From NCBI GenBank assembly GCA_015067565.1, contig SVMF01000021.1, positions 1-43,534 on the forward strand: a stretch of 43,534 nt of DNA, given 5' to 3'. Source of the stretch: Oscillospiraceae bacterium (lineage in GTDB: Bacteria; Bacillota; Clostridia; Oscillospirales; Oscillospiraceae). A program made the translations under genes and the position numbers. This document shows positions 32,427 to 40,214 of the stretch, piece by piece. How positions within the stretch are numbered: the stretch's first letter is position 1; each line of letters begins with the position of its first letter. The notes under the pieces are model-generated. The model searched no databases and was not told the DNA's origin. It saw only the letters and a program-made list of their open reading frames with translations.

Positions 32427-34217
32427 TTACTTTAGTTCAAATTCCAAAATGACGGGGTTGTGATCGCTGTAAACGAAGTCCTCATTGAGTGTCTGCACCT
32501 TGTTGATCGTCACGTTCGGCGAGACGATGAAGCCGTCGATCACATAATACTGCGTCGTCGGGTCGTTGCGGTCGAGTGCACGGTCGAGCAGACGGCAGGT
32601 GGGGATCTTGTCATCAAAGGCATAGCGCCAGCCGGCGGTCAGCTTGCTCAGCTCGCCGGGGGCCCAATTCTTCTCGTCAAGCAGCGGATAGGCGCTGCTG
32701 CCGGGGAAGCGCTGGTTGAAATCACCGCCGGCGACAACATAGTTGCCCTTTTGGTACTCCTCCTGCAGGAAGGCCATGAGCTGCTCGGTCTGAGCCTGCT
32801 TGCCCTCGCCGTCGTCATAGGCCTCCAAATGGAAGTTGACGAGCACCAGCTCCGGCTGGTGGCCGTTGATCTCGGGCTTGTTGGTCGGAATTCTCGTGAC
32901 CAGGAAGCAGCGCTTCAGATTGGCCACGCGGGTCGGCCAGGAGAACGGACATGGCAGACGGTAGCGAGTGGCAGAGGAGATGTCAAAGCGGCTGAAGGTC
33001 GCGATGCCGGAATTTACCTTGCCGATGAAATCCCCGATGGGATAGGGTACGAAATTGCACACATAATTCGGTGCAAAACGGGATTCATAGGGGCCGAGCG
33101 TCTTCTCATAACTCAGCCACTGGTTGATCTCGAAGCTGCGGTCGGAATCGGTATCGACCTCCTGCAACAGAATGAAATCTGTATCATAATCGCTCAAAAT
33201 GCGCTCAATACCGCTCATATTCTTTAGAACGGTGTCTTTTGAATCGGGAGCTACGCTCTTACCGCCGTCCATAAAGAAGTCGGCATCCTGACCCAGCGCA
33301 CCGTAACCGGTATTGAAGGTCATCACACGCAGAACCTTTTTGCTGCAGACGGTGTTGATGTATTTGCTACCGGCGCGTGCCTTTTCCGCGAAGGCCGGGT
33401 CGTATTCCGTCATGGTCAGATAGCCAAGCAGACCACCGGCGAGGATGGCTACGGCCAGAAGCAGTGCGATCGCCCACTTGAAGATGCTGCGCACGATGCA
33501 GCCGACGATGCGCCAGGCTTTGTGCTTTTTGCGCTTCGGCCGGGGTACGACGGTTGGCGGAACCTCGCTCTGCTGTGCTTGCGGCACGGGCGGAGCATAT
33601 TGCGGCTGCTGCGGTGGCTGCGGAAACAGCTCGGGCAGAGTTTGTGCTCCGTGCAGTGGATCCTCCGGCTCCCGGATGGGGGGCTCGGGCAGCGGTTCGA
33701 CGGGCAGCGGCTCTTCAGAGACGGACTCTTCAGGGCTCGCCTCGGTCTCGCGCTTGAGTTCGTCGATCCACTCGTCGGTGATGATTTCACCGATGGGGGC
33801 TTCGGCCGTAATTTCTTCGGTGGGTTCTTCGAAGGTGGCTTCCTCGGCGATTTCTTCGTCGGCTTCTTCGATTGCAAGCTCTTCGGAAAGCTCCTCGGGG
33901 GTCGGCTCGGTCTCGCGTTTGAGCTCGTCGATCCACTCGTCGGTGATGATTTCACCGATGGGGGCTTCGGCCGTAATTTCTTCGGTGGGTTCTTCGAAGG
34001 TGGCTTCCTCGACGATTTCTTCGTCGGCTTCTTCGATTGCAAGCTCTTCGGGAAGCTCCTCTGGGGTCGGCTCGGTCTCGCGTTTGAGTTCGTCGATCCA
34101 CTCGTCGGTGATGATCTCACCGATGGGGGCTTCGACCGTAATTTCTTCAATGACCTCCCCAACCGCATCCTCGGTCATCGGTTCGTTTTCAGTATTCAGC
34201 TCACGGGGCTCGTCCAT
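32427..34217 (-). CDS. Membrane-anchored endonuclease/exonuclease/phosphatase protein with acidic tandem repeats
   Basis: A 596-residue protein in three parts. The first 180 residues contain three near-identical 55-residue acidic repeats (EAPIGEIITDEWIDELKRET...), followed by a Pro/Gln-rich linker and a basic patch (RPKRKKHKAW). One membrane segment follows (FKWAIALLLAVAILAGGLLGYL). The C-terminal half is an EEP domain, with VMTFNTGYG, FILLQEVDTDSD, LVNFHLEAYDDG, GGDFNQR and YSDHNPVILEF, giving the Asn, Glu, Asp and His metal and catalytic residues. The domain probably faces outside, where it could cleave phosphodiesters in lipids or nucleic acids. Confidence 0.88.
   Translation of the reverse strand: MDEPRELNTENEPMTEDAVGEVIEEITVEAPIGEIITDEWIDELKRETEPTPEELPEELAIEEADEEIVEEATFEEPTEEITAEAPIGEIITDEWIDELKRETEPTPEELSEELAIEEADEEIAEEATFEEPTEEITAEAPIGEIITDEWIDELKRETEASPEESVSEEPLPVEPLPEPPIREPEDPLHGAQTLPELFPQPPQQPQYAPPVPQAQQSEVPPTVVPRPKRKKHKAWRIVGCIVRSIFKWAIALLLAVAILAGGLLGYLTMTEYDPAFAEKARAGSKYINTVCSKKVLRVMTFNTGYGALGQDADFFMDGGKSVAPDSKDTVLKNMSGIERILSDYDTDFILLQEVDTDSDRSFEINQWLSYEKTLGPYESRFAPNYVCNFVPYPIGDFIGKVNSGIATFSRFDISSATRYRLPCPFSWPTRVANLKRCFLVTRIPTNKPEINGHQPELVLVNFHLEAYDDGEGKQAQTEQLMAFLQEEYQKGNYVVAGGDFNQRFPGSSAYPLLDEKNWAPGELSKLTAGWRYAFDDKIPTCRLLDRALDRNDPTTQYYVIDGFIVSPNVTINKVQTLNEDFVYSDHNPVILEFELK
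33778..34125 (-). repeat. 165-base in-frame tandem repeat
   Basis: The segment beginning GTGATGATTTCACCGATG occurs at 33778, 33943 and 34108 (GTGATGATCTCACC in the last), exactly 165 bases apart, coding for 55-residue acidic repeats. The copies are nearly identical at the DNA level, pointing to recent expansion. Confidence 0.93.
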
Positions 34218-34250
34218 AGCGTTTGCCTCCTTTGCATAAAATCATACACT

Positions 34251-34279
34251 ATTATATCATGCGACCATGGGAAACGCAA
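34251..34279 (-). promoter_or_regulatory. Promoter of the EEP-domain gene
   Basis: On the minus strand TTGCGT (34274-34279) and TATAAT (34251-34256) are 17 bases apart, about 34 bases before the start codon at 34217, with AAAGGAGG between them. Confidence 0.65.
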
Positions 34280-34390
34280 GCGATTTATACCGCGTCAAGC
34301 ATTGCATGGCAAAAATCCTGCACAGCAAGCGTTTGCAATGTTTTTGGCATATATTGAGGCTATGGTCAGGATAGGGCATTCGAACGCAAA

Positions 34391-34434
34391 TCGCCAACCG
34401 TCAAAAAATGTGTTTTGACGATTGGCGACTTTTT
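34391..34434. terminator. Hairpin after the CAT-like gene
   Basis: TCGCCAACCGTCAAAA (34391-34406) and TTTTGACGATTGGCGA (34413-34428) form a long stem with one mismatch. The T-run is on the plus side (CTTTTT). It separates the gltX/CAT-like operon from the EEP-domain gene. Confidence 0.7.
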
Positions 34435-35038
34435 ACCGCAGGTTGCGGCAGTTTTCTTCAAATTTCTGGAAAAATTTTGCAATATGCACACCGTCGGCCA
34501 GTGCGTGATGCACCGTCAGATCGGTCGGCAGGAGGTATTTTCCGTCCTGCTCATAGGCCTTACCGAAGGTGATGCGCACATTCGAATCGGCCGGCTGCGT
34601 CGTCGGCAGATGAATGCCTGTAAAGCTTGCCCACGGGAAGCTTGTGACAAAAAACAGTCTCTCCGGCTCGACATCGTCCATGCTTGGATGGGTCTTGGCC
34701 TGCTCGACCTTCGCCATCGCATAGGGCAAGAACTCCTCAAACGGCATGGAGCAATCCAGCTCGCAATAGCAATACGTCTCGTCAGGCAAGGCGACCGTAT
34801 GCGAGCTGATACAGTTGTCAAATTCCACCACGCGGCCGTCCACAATGCGCCGCCGCAGCTCCGGTATGGCATTTGCGGCCTGGATCGCACAGTACAGGAA
34901 CGTCAGGAAAAACGGCCTTCTATCCTTGAGCGGTGTAATGTCACACGGCACAGTGACCGAGGCATAGGGGTTGGCAAAGCTTTGAAAATACTCAAACTGC
35001 GCCCTTCTGGGGTTGGTTTGCATATCGATGTAACGCAT
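34433..35038 (-). CDS. Chloramphenicol acetyltransferase-like protein
   Basis: A 201-residue protein of the type A CAT fold. The catalytic motif HHALADG (HHxxxDG) is near residues 177-183, and the family-typical SFPWASFTGIH and RITFGKAYEQDGKYLLPTDLTVHH are present. Such proteins outside resistance elements often acetylate other hydroxyl substrates, so drug resistance should not be assumed. Its start overlaps the gltX stop (TAATG), so it is translated from the gltX transcript. Confidence 0.85.
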   Translation of the reverse strand: MRYIDMQTNPRRAQFEYFQSFANPYASVTVPCDITPLKDRRPFFLTFLYCAIQAANAIPELRRRIVDGRVVEFDNCISSHTVALPDETYCYCELDCSMPFEEFLPYAMAKVEQAKTHPSMDDVEPERLFFVTSFPWASFTGIHLPTTQPADSNVRITFGKAYEQDGKYLLPTDLTVHHALADGVHIAKFFQKFEENCRNLR

Positions 35039-36678
35039 TACAGATTTTCCATGGCGGTGCCGATGCGTTCGAGGGCCTTTGTGCCCAGAAGCTGCATGAC
35101 GGTATAAAGATCGGGCGAGTTGGTCTTGCCGGTGATGGCCACTCGCAGGAAGTTCGATACGTCGGCAACCGATCCGGGGAAGGCCTCGGGATCGGCCTTG
35201 TAGGCCTTCATATCAGAGGCGAAGCCAATCTCGTCGGTGACGGCCTTGACCTTGTCAAACCACTGCGTTGCATCGTCAGCAGCATCGTAGACTGCAAGGA
35301 ATTTTTCCAGCGCGGTGCGGATGGTGGCCTTGTCAAACTTCTCGTCGAAGCCTTCGGAAGTGAAATACTTGTCGAAGAAGAAGCCCATATACGGCTTGAC
35401 ATCCGGCCAGACAGCCAGATCCTTGCGAGGCTTCTTGCCACCACGGCCGATGGACAAGACGGCTGTGGTCAGCTCTTTGTTTTCTTCTACCGTCGCAGCG
35501 AACTCGGGATCAAACTCCTTCGCCCACTCGACAAAGAGTGCATAGACCTCGTCGGCAGTCATCTTTGCGATGACATTCTTGGAAACGTCGGTCAGCTTGG
35601 CATAGTCAAAGAGCGCACCTGCAGGGTTGAGCTTCTTGGGGCTGAACTTGAATTCCTCCGCAGGAAGATCGGGGTTGGCTCTGCGCCAGTCCTCGAAATT
35701 GGAGTTCAGAACCGTCATCAAGTACTCGTAAAGCGCCTTGACGGGGAAGCCTGCGGCCTTATAATAGGTCATGGCGAGCTCGGGGTCCTTGCGCTTCGAG
35801 AGCTTACGCTTGCTGTTACCGTCCATCTTCATCAGCGGGCCGATGTGGACATACTTCGGCAGCTTGAAGCCGAGCGTCTTGAACAACTGAATGTGGAACG
35901 GCAGGCTCGGCAGCCATTCGTCGCCACGCACGACATGGGTCGTGTGCATCAGATGATCATCGACTGCATGGGCGAAGTGATAGGTCGGGATGCCGTCGGA
36001 CTTGAGCAGAACGTGGTCAATATTGTTCTCGGTGATGGTCAGCTTGCCCTTGACCAGATCGTCAAACTTGAACTGATTTTCGATGTTGCCCTCGCTGCGG
36101 AAGCGCAGGACCCAGGGATTGCCGGCATTTAGCTGCGCTTCGATGTCCTCAATGGAGCGGTCGCGCCAGATGGCATACTTTCCGTAATAGCCGGTGGTTT
36201 CCTTGCCGGCCTCCTGCTCTTCTCTCATGGCTGACAGCTCAGCTTCCGTGCAGAAGCAGGGGTAAGCGTGGCCTTCCTCGACCAGCTTTTTGGCAAACAC
36301 ATGGTAAATGGGCGCACGCTGGCGCTGATGGTACGGGCCGTAGTTGCCCTTGTCGCCTTCCTTGGTTGCGCCTTCGTCAAATTCGATGCCGTAATACTTG
36401 AGTGCGTCGATCAGAATTTCTACTGCGCCCTCGACCTCACGCTTGGCATCGGTGTCCTCGATTCGAAGGAAGAGAACGCCACCGCTTTGATGCGTCATAC
36501 GCTCAGAGATCAGACCCTGGACGAGATTACCCAGATGAATGAAGCCGGTCGGGGAGGGAGCCATACGGCTGACGATCGCACCCTCGGGCAGGTCACGGGC
36601 CGGGAATCGGGCCTCGAGTATTTCGGGTGTGTCGGTCACATTCGGGAACAGAAGCTGTGCTAATTTCATGGTGTCCAT
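35038..36678 (-). CDS. gltX: Glutamate-tRNA ligase
   Basis: A 546-residue class I aminoacyl-tRNA synthetase. The HIGH-type motif is PSPTGFIHLGN, and the KMSKS-type motif is KRKLSKRKDPE. LRIEDTD, HQSGGVLFLR and FHIQLFKTLG are also typical. The anticodon-binding domain fills the C-terminal 200 residues. It is some 60 residues longer than the common 480-residue form. The start at 36678 follows AAGAGG; an ATG nine bases further in is possible. It is co-transcribed with the CAT-like gene. Confidence 0.95.
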   Translation of the reverse strand: MDTMKLAQLLFPNVTDTPEILEARFPARDLPEGAIVSRMAPSPTGFIHLGNLVQGLISERMTHQSGGVLFLRIEDTDAKREVEGAVEILIDALKYYGIEFDEGATKEGDKGNYGPYHQRQRAPIYHVFAKKLVEEGHAYPCFCTEAELSAMREEQEAGKETTGYYGKYAIWRDRSIEDIEAQLNAGNPWVLRFRSEGNIENQFKFDDLVKGKLTITENNIDHVLLKSDGIPTYHFAHAVDDHLMHTTHVVRGDEWLPSLPFHIQLFKTLGFKLPKYVHIGPLMKMDGNSKRKLSKRKDPELAMTYYKAAGFPVKALYEYLMTVLNSNFEDWRRANPDLPAEEFKFSPKKLNPAGALFDYAKLTDVSKNVIAKMTADEVYALFVEWAKEFDPEFAATVEENKELTTAVLSIGRGGKKPRKDLAVWPDVKPYMGFFFDKYFTSEGFDEKFDKATIRTALEKFLAVYDAADDATQWFDKVKAVTDEIGFASDMKAYKADPEAFPGSVADVSNFLRVAITGKTNSPDLYTVMQLLGTKALERIGTAMENL

Positions 36679-36712
36679 ACGAAAACCTCTTTTTGTTCGA
36701 ATTTCGCCTAAT

Positions 36713-36742
36713 ATTATATCATGCAGAGCGATATATTGTCAA
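36713..36742 (-). promoter_or_regulatory. Promoter of gltX
   Basis: On the minus strand a consensus TTGACA (36737-36742) and TATAAT (36713-36718) are 18 bases apart, 35 bases before the gltX start. Confidence 0.8.
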
Positions 36743-36804
36743 TCATGCAAAATATGAGGGTTATGGTATGTAACGAGAGAAATGCGCGGCGAAAAGATTA
36801 CGCC

Positions 36805-36833
36805 TTGCATTTTCTGCCAAAATCGGTTATAGT
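36805..36833 (+). promoter_or_regulatory. Promoter of the HAD gene
   Basis: TTGCAT (36805-36810) and TATAGT (36828-36833) with a 17-base spacer, 27 bases before the start codon, with CGGAGGAAC as ribosome site. Confidence 0.65.
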
Positions 36834-36860
36834 GAATCATCTGCATTTCGGAGGAACACT

Positions 36861-37574
36861 ATGATCAAGAACATTTTATTCGACCTCGACGGAACCCTGC
36901 TGCCGCTGGATCAAGAGGTCTTTGTTGAGGCTTATATGCGCACGCTGTCACGGCACCTGCTGCCGCATGGCTATGACCCGAAGAAACTCGTCGGAAGCAT
37001 CTGGACGGGGACGGCTGCCATGGTCAAAAACGATGGCTCCAAGACGAACGATTTGGCCTTTTGGGATCATTTTTGTGGCATTTTCGGGCCGCAGGCGAGG
37101 GAAGATGAGCCGAAATTTGACGAATATTATCGCAAAAAATTCCCCGAAGTAAAGGTTTCGTGCGGCTTTTCTCCGCAGGCTGCGCCCATTGTGGAGGGCC
37201 TCAAACGCAAGGGATATCGCCTGATCCTGGCGACGAATCCCATCTTTCCGGCGGTTGCGACGGAGCAGCGCATCGCCTGGGCAGGCTTGAAAAAAGAAGA
37301 TTTTGAGCTTGTAACGACCTATGAAAACAGCCGTTTCTGCAAGCCAAATCCTGCATACTATCTTGAAATTTTCGACAAGCTCGGCCTCAAGGCGGAGGAA
37401 TGTCTGATGATCGGCAACGATGTGACAGAGGATATGGTTGCCAAAAAGCTGGGATGTCAGGTGTTTTTGCTGACGGAGCACCTGATCAACAAGGACAATG
37501 CGGATATTTCCGCATATCCCCACGGCGACTTTGTCGATTTGGAAAAATTCCTGCAAAACATCGAAAACCGCTGA
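36861..37574 (+). CDS. HAD family hydrolase
   Basis: A 237-residue haloacid-dehalogenase-type phosphatase. Motif I is FDLDGTL near residue 8, motif II is ILATNP, motif III is the Lys of RFCKPNP, and motif IV is IGNDVTEDM. A helical cap follows motif I (EVFVEAYMRTLSRHLLPHGYD onward). The substrate is not evident. It is a single-gene unit with its own promoter and terminator. Confidence 0.92.
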   Translation: MIKNILFDLDGTLLPLDQEVFVEAYMRTLSRHLLPHGYDPKKLVGSIWTGTAAMVKNDGSKTNDLAFWDHFCGIFGPQAREDEPKFDEYYRKKFPEVKVSCGFSPQAAPIVEGLKRKGYRLILATNPIFPAVATEQRIAWAGLKKEDFELVTTYENSRFCKPNPAYYLEIFDKLGLKAEECLMIGNDVTEDMVAKKLGCQVFLLTEHLINKDNADISAYPHGDFVDLEKFLQNIENR

Positions 37575-37596
37575 GGCTTGCCTCAGCGGTTTTTCT
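37565..37596 (+). terminator. Terminator of the HAD gene
   Basis: ACCGCTGAGG and CCTCAGCGGT form a perfect 10-bp stem with a CTTG loop, followed by TTTTTC. The stop codon of the gene lies within the left arm. Confidence 0.92.
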
Positions 37597-37606
37597 TAAT
37601 GATTGG

Positions 37607-39187
37607 TTATTTGACATTCGATGAATGTAGGATGCTGCCGTTTGCAGCCGCAGTCAGCTCGCCGTTTAAGATGGCGACCTGACCACCGACGAGGACGTGC
37701 TGCAGGCCTGTACTTTCTTGCCGCGGCATTTCAAAGGTTGCAAGCGCATGCAGCTGCTCGGGGCGGAACACGTTGATGTCGGCGTCCATTCCGACGGCCA
37801 AAACGCCTTTGCCTTTGATGCGCATGGATCGGGCAGGCAGAGAAGTGCACTTTCTGACCGCTTCCTCCAGGGACAAAACCCCGTTTTTGACATAGGTTTC
37901 GAACAATCTCGGGTAGGTTGCATAGACTCTCGGATGCGGCAGTCCGACGGTCGGATAGGTTGCATCCGAGATCACGCTTGCAAACGGGTCGTTCAGAATG
38001 AGACGGATATCATCCTCACAGTTGATGCGGTCAATCATGGTGACAGCACAGCGCTCGTGCACCAGGATCTCGCACAAGGCCGTCACAGGGTCGAGATGCA
38101 GGCATTGTGCGACCTCATCCATCGTTTTTCCGATGAGGTATCGGTACTCCTCGGAGGGGAGTGACGAGACGATAATGTTCTCCCAGCCGATCATTTGAGC
38201 GATATTGTCAAAATCGTGAGCGTTTTTGATTCTTTCTCGCAGTGCATCCATGCAGGCAGTGTCACGCAGACGCTCACAGATTGCATCCACACCGCCTTCG
38301 AGGTAGTCCGGCGGCAAAAGGTGCAGCAGCTGGGTCGAGCCTGCCTCGTAGAGGTAGACATCGCAGCTCACATCCAGGCCTTCCTCCCGTGCCTGCTGCA
38401 TGATGCGCAGTGCCTCCGGGATGCGCTTGCGCCAGTTACGCTTGCCCATGGCCTTCAGGTGGCTGACGTGCAGGGGACAATGCAGCGACCGAGCGACTTC
38501 GATCATCTCCCGAATCGCCTCACAGACCATGTCGCCTTCCTCGCGCAGGTGGACGGCAATGGGAATTTGCGAGTTTTTGAGCGGTTCAAGAGCGGTTATG
38601 AGCGAATCTGTGCGATAGAAGCATTCGGGAGCATAGCCCAAGCCGAGAGAAACGGCAAGTGCGCCTTCAGAAAGAGCCTTCTCCAGTCGCTGATGGATTT
38701 GGCGGAAATCCTCGGGGTCGTTTGCCTGGTAGCCGCACACATCGGTGCGCACGGTCCCTCCGCCGACCATCATTCCCACATGGATCGGAAGATCCCGGAT
38801 TGCCGCGAGGTAGGCCGCCATGGAATCGGTCGGGATTGTGGGGTCAAGCTTGCCTGTGACCGGCTGTAAATACCGCAAAAGTGCCTGACGGTTTGCCGCT
38901 CCGAAGGGCGCAAGCGATAGACCGCACGCACCGTTGACGACGGAGGTCAGGCCCTGCTTCAGCTCCAATTGGCCAAAGTCCTTTCGAAACACTGCTGCAT
39001 CGCCGTGTCTGTGGATGTCGATGAAGCCGGGAGTTACCGTATAACTGCTGCAATCGAGCGTTTTTGCGCCCTGAAGATCAGGCCCGATGGCTGCGATTGT
39101 GCCGTTTTCCACAGCAATATCGGCTACAAACGGTGCGGTTCCCAGTCCGTTGACGACCGTGCCGCCCTTGAGTACAAGTTCAAACAT
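37607..39187 (-). CDS. N-acyl-D-amino-acid deacylase / amidohydrolase
   Basis: A 526-residue metal-dependent amidohydrolase of the D-aminoacylase type. The small beta-sandwich (FELVLKGGTVVNGLGTAPF) opens the protein. Expected metal and catalytic residues are in FIDIHRHGD, NGACGLSLAP (bridging Cys), AVHLREEGD, HVSHLKAMG and ISDATYPTVG (catalytic Asp). It would release D-amino acids from N-acyl forms; a related dihydro-pyrimidine or prolyl substrate is also possible. The start at 39187 follows AGGTGAAGG; the longer frame has no better site. Confidence 0.88.
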   Translation of the reverse strand: MFELVLKGGTVVNGLGTAPFVADIAVENGTIAAIGPDLQGAKTLDCSSYTVTPGFIDIHRHGDAAVFRKDFGQLELKQGLTSVVNGACGLSLAPFGAANRQALLRYLQPVTGKLDPTIPTDSMAAYLAAIRDLPIHVGMMVGGGTVRTDVCGYQANDPEDFRQIHQRLEKALSEGALAVSLGLGYAPECFYRTDSLITALEPLKNSQIPIAVHLREEGDMVCEAIREMIEVARSLHCPLHVSHLKAMGKRNWRKRIPEALRIMQQAREEGLDVSCDVYLYEAGSTQLLHLLPPDYLEGGVDAICERLRDTACMDALRERIKNAHDFDNIAQMIGWENIIVSSLPSEEYRYLIGKTMDEVAQCLHLDPVTALCEILVHERCAVTMIDRINCEDDIRLILNDPFASVISDATYPTVGLPHPRVYATYPRLFETYVKNGVLSLEEAVRKCTSLPARSMRIKGKGVLAVGMDADINVFRPEQLHALATFEMPRQESTGLQHVLVGGQVAILNGELTAAANGSILHSSNVK

Positions 39188-39206
39188 ATCCTTCACCTGC
39201 AATGAG

Positions 39207-39234
39207 AAAAGTCCTGCTGTCAAACAGGACTTTT
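39207..39234 (-). terminator. Terminator of the GtrA-like gene
   Basis: AAAAGTCCTG and CAGGACTTTT form a perfect 10-bp stem with an 8-base loop. It overlaps the stop region of the GtrA-like gene and lies just upstream of the deacylase gene. Confidence 0.75.
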
Positions 39235-39718
39235 ATTTTCTCATTTGTTCCTCGCGGCGCTTGCGGTGGTATTCAAACCTCGCCGAGAAGACAAAATAAC
39301 GCTGACCGAAATAGTTGATGACCGCATAGACAATCGCACCGACGGTCATCTCGAAATTACCGACGATCTTGTCCCTGCCGCCGAAGGCGAAGAGGTCGCG
39401 GATGCGGCCGTAGTTCAAAAGCCACCGGCTCATCAGCGGTGCGCAGATGTAGTAGGAGAACACATAGCACACCACAACCTCGACCGTAAAGCGGATCACG
39501 CTCTGCCACGTCGTCTCCGAGCCGCGGAAGAGCAGATATCTGCACGCAACAAACCAGATCAGACTGCCCAAAACATAGTTGACGATCGGAGCGATATGCT
39601 CGCTCAGGTCACACATATTGTAGAGCATGAACATGATCCCGGTACAAAATATGAAATTGAGAACGCCGACGATCATATAGTACAACAAAGTACGGTCGAC
39701 CATTTTCTTAATTTTCAT
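39233..39718 (-). CDS. GtrA family membrane protein
   Basis: A 161-residue protein with four hydrophobic segments (YYMIVGVLNFIFCTGIMFML, IVNYVLGSLIWFVACRYLLF, FTVEVVVCYVFSYYICAPLM and MTVGAIVYAVINYFGQRYFVF), matching the GtrA family that helps move lipid-linked sugars across the membrane. The C-terminus is basic. The start at 39718 follows GGTGATT; an upstream ATG at 39751 has no ribosome site. No glycosyltransferase partner is adjacent. Confidence 0.85.
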   Translation of the reverse strand: MKIKKMVDRTLLYYMIVGVLNFIFCTGIMFMLYNMCDLSEHIAPIVNYVLGSLIWFVACRYLLFRGSETTWQSVIRFTVEVVVCYVFSYYICAPLMSRWLLNYGRIRDLFAFGGRDKIVGNFEMTVGAIVYAVINYFGQRYFVFSARFEYHRKRREEQMRK

Positions 39719-39764
39719 AGAATCACCATAAATTGATATATACTGATTCATTATACACAATTTC

Positions 39765-40070
39765 TACAAAAAAAGCAAGGACTATTTTTGCGACAGGTGT
39801 TGCTTGTGCGCTGCTTTTTAGATGATCGATGCCGGAAAAACGCAGGTGAGCAGAGGTTTCTGCAGAAGCGAAGCGTAGGGAGCGATCGTCCGGGGGCTGT
39901 CAGAGCTACGGCCTGACCGAGCCGCAGCGAAACGGACGATGACACATAGTCCGCAGCGCGTGGCTCTCTTACAGAGGGGGTGTGTGGGCGGAAAAGGGCG
40001 GTTTTGGCCTCTTTGGACAAAATCGGGGCAGAAATTCTATGAAATTTGTGTGCTTCTTTTGATGAAAAAC
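39765..40070. other. Gene-free GC-rich stretch with self-complementary segments
   Basis: About 300 bases without a convincing gene. Several pairings are visible: GATCGTCCG (near 39882) with CGGACGAT (near 39933), and GTCAG with CTGAC inside it. Motifs such as GAAGCGAAGCG and GCAGCGAAACGG look repeat-like. It could hold an unrecognised structured RNA or a decayed repeat. Confidence 0.4.
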
Positions 40071-40072
40071 GG

Positions 40073-40101
40073 TAGACGAAACAAAAAGTATCTGTTATAA
40101 T
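40073..40101 (+). promoter_or_regulatory. Promoter of the glmU-like/prs/pth operon
   Basis: TAGACG (40073-40078) and TATAAT (40096-40101) with a 17-base spacer. It lies about 115 bases before the first start codon, leaving a long leader. Confidence 0.65.
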
Positions 40102-40106
40102 AGTAC

Positions 40107-40174
40107 TTGGCAAATCAGCGAAGCAAAATTGCCCGTCTATGCGACAGCGCAAGCGCCCTAAAGCGGTTTGCCAA
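40107..40174 (+). ncRNA. Candidate structured leader of the glmU-like operon
   Basis: TTGGCAAA (40107-40114) is perfectly complementary to TTTGCCAA (40167-40174), closing a domain of about 50 bases that contains further short pairings (GCAAAATTGC, and GCGC with GCGC). It starts at the expected +1 of the promoter. The class is not recognised; this is a candidate only. Confidence 0.35.
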
Positions 40175-40214
40175 AGATCTGAAATGTTCATCCCAGAAAG
40201 GAGTCGATGCTGCC

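Noticed and set aside
33445-34239. Ser/Gly-rich plus-strand frame, adhesin-like
   Set aside because: The composition arises from antisense reading of the acidic tandem repeats; the minus strand has a clear EEP domain.
34433-35038. Chloramphenicol resistance gene
   Set aside because: It has the CAT fold and HHxxxDG motif but is chromosomal, coupled to gltX, and divergent; resistance cannot be claimed.
39751-40191. 146-residue minus-strand frame upstream of the glmU-like gene
   Set aside because: It crosses the operon promoter, is Cys/Arg-rich and has no family features.
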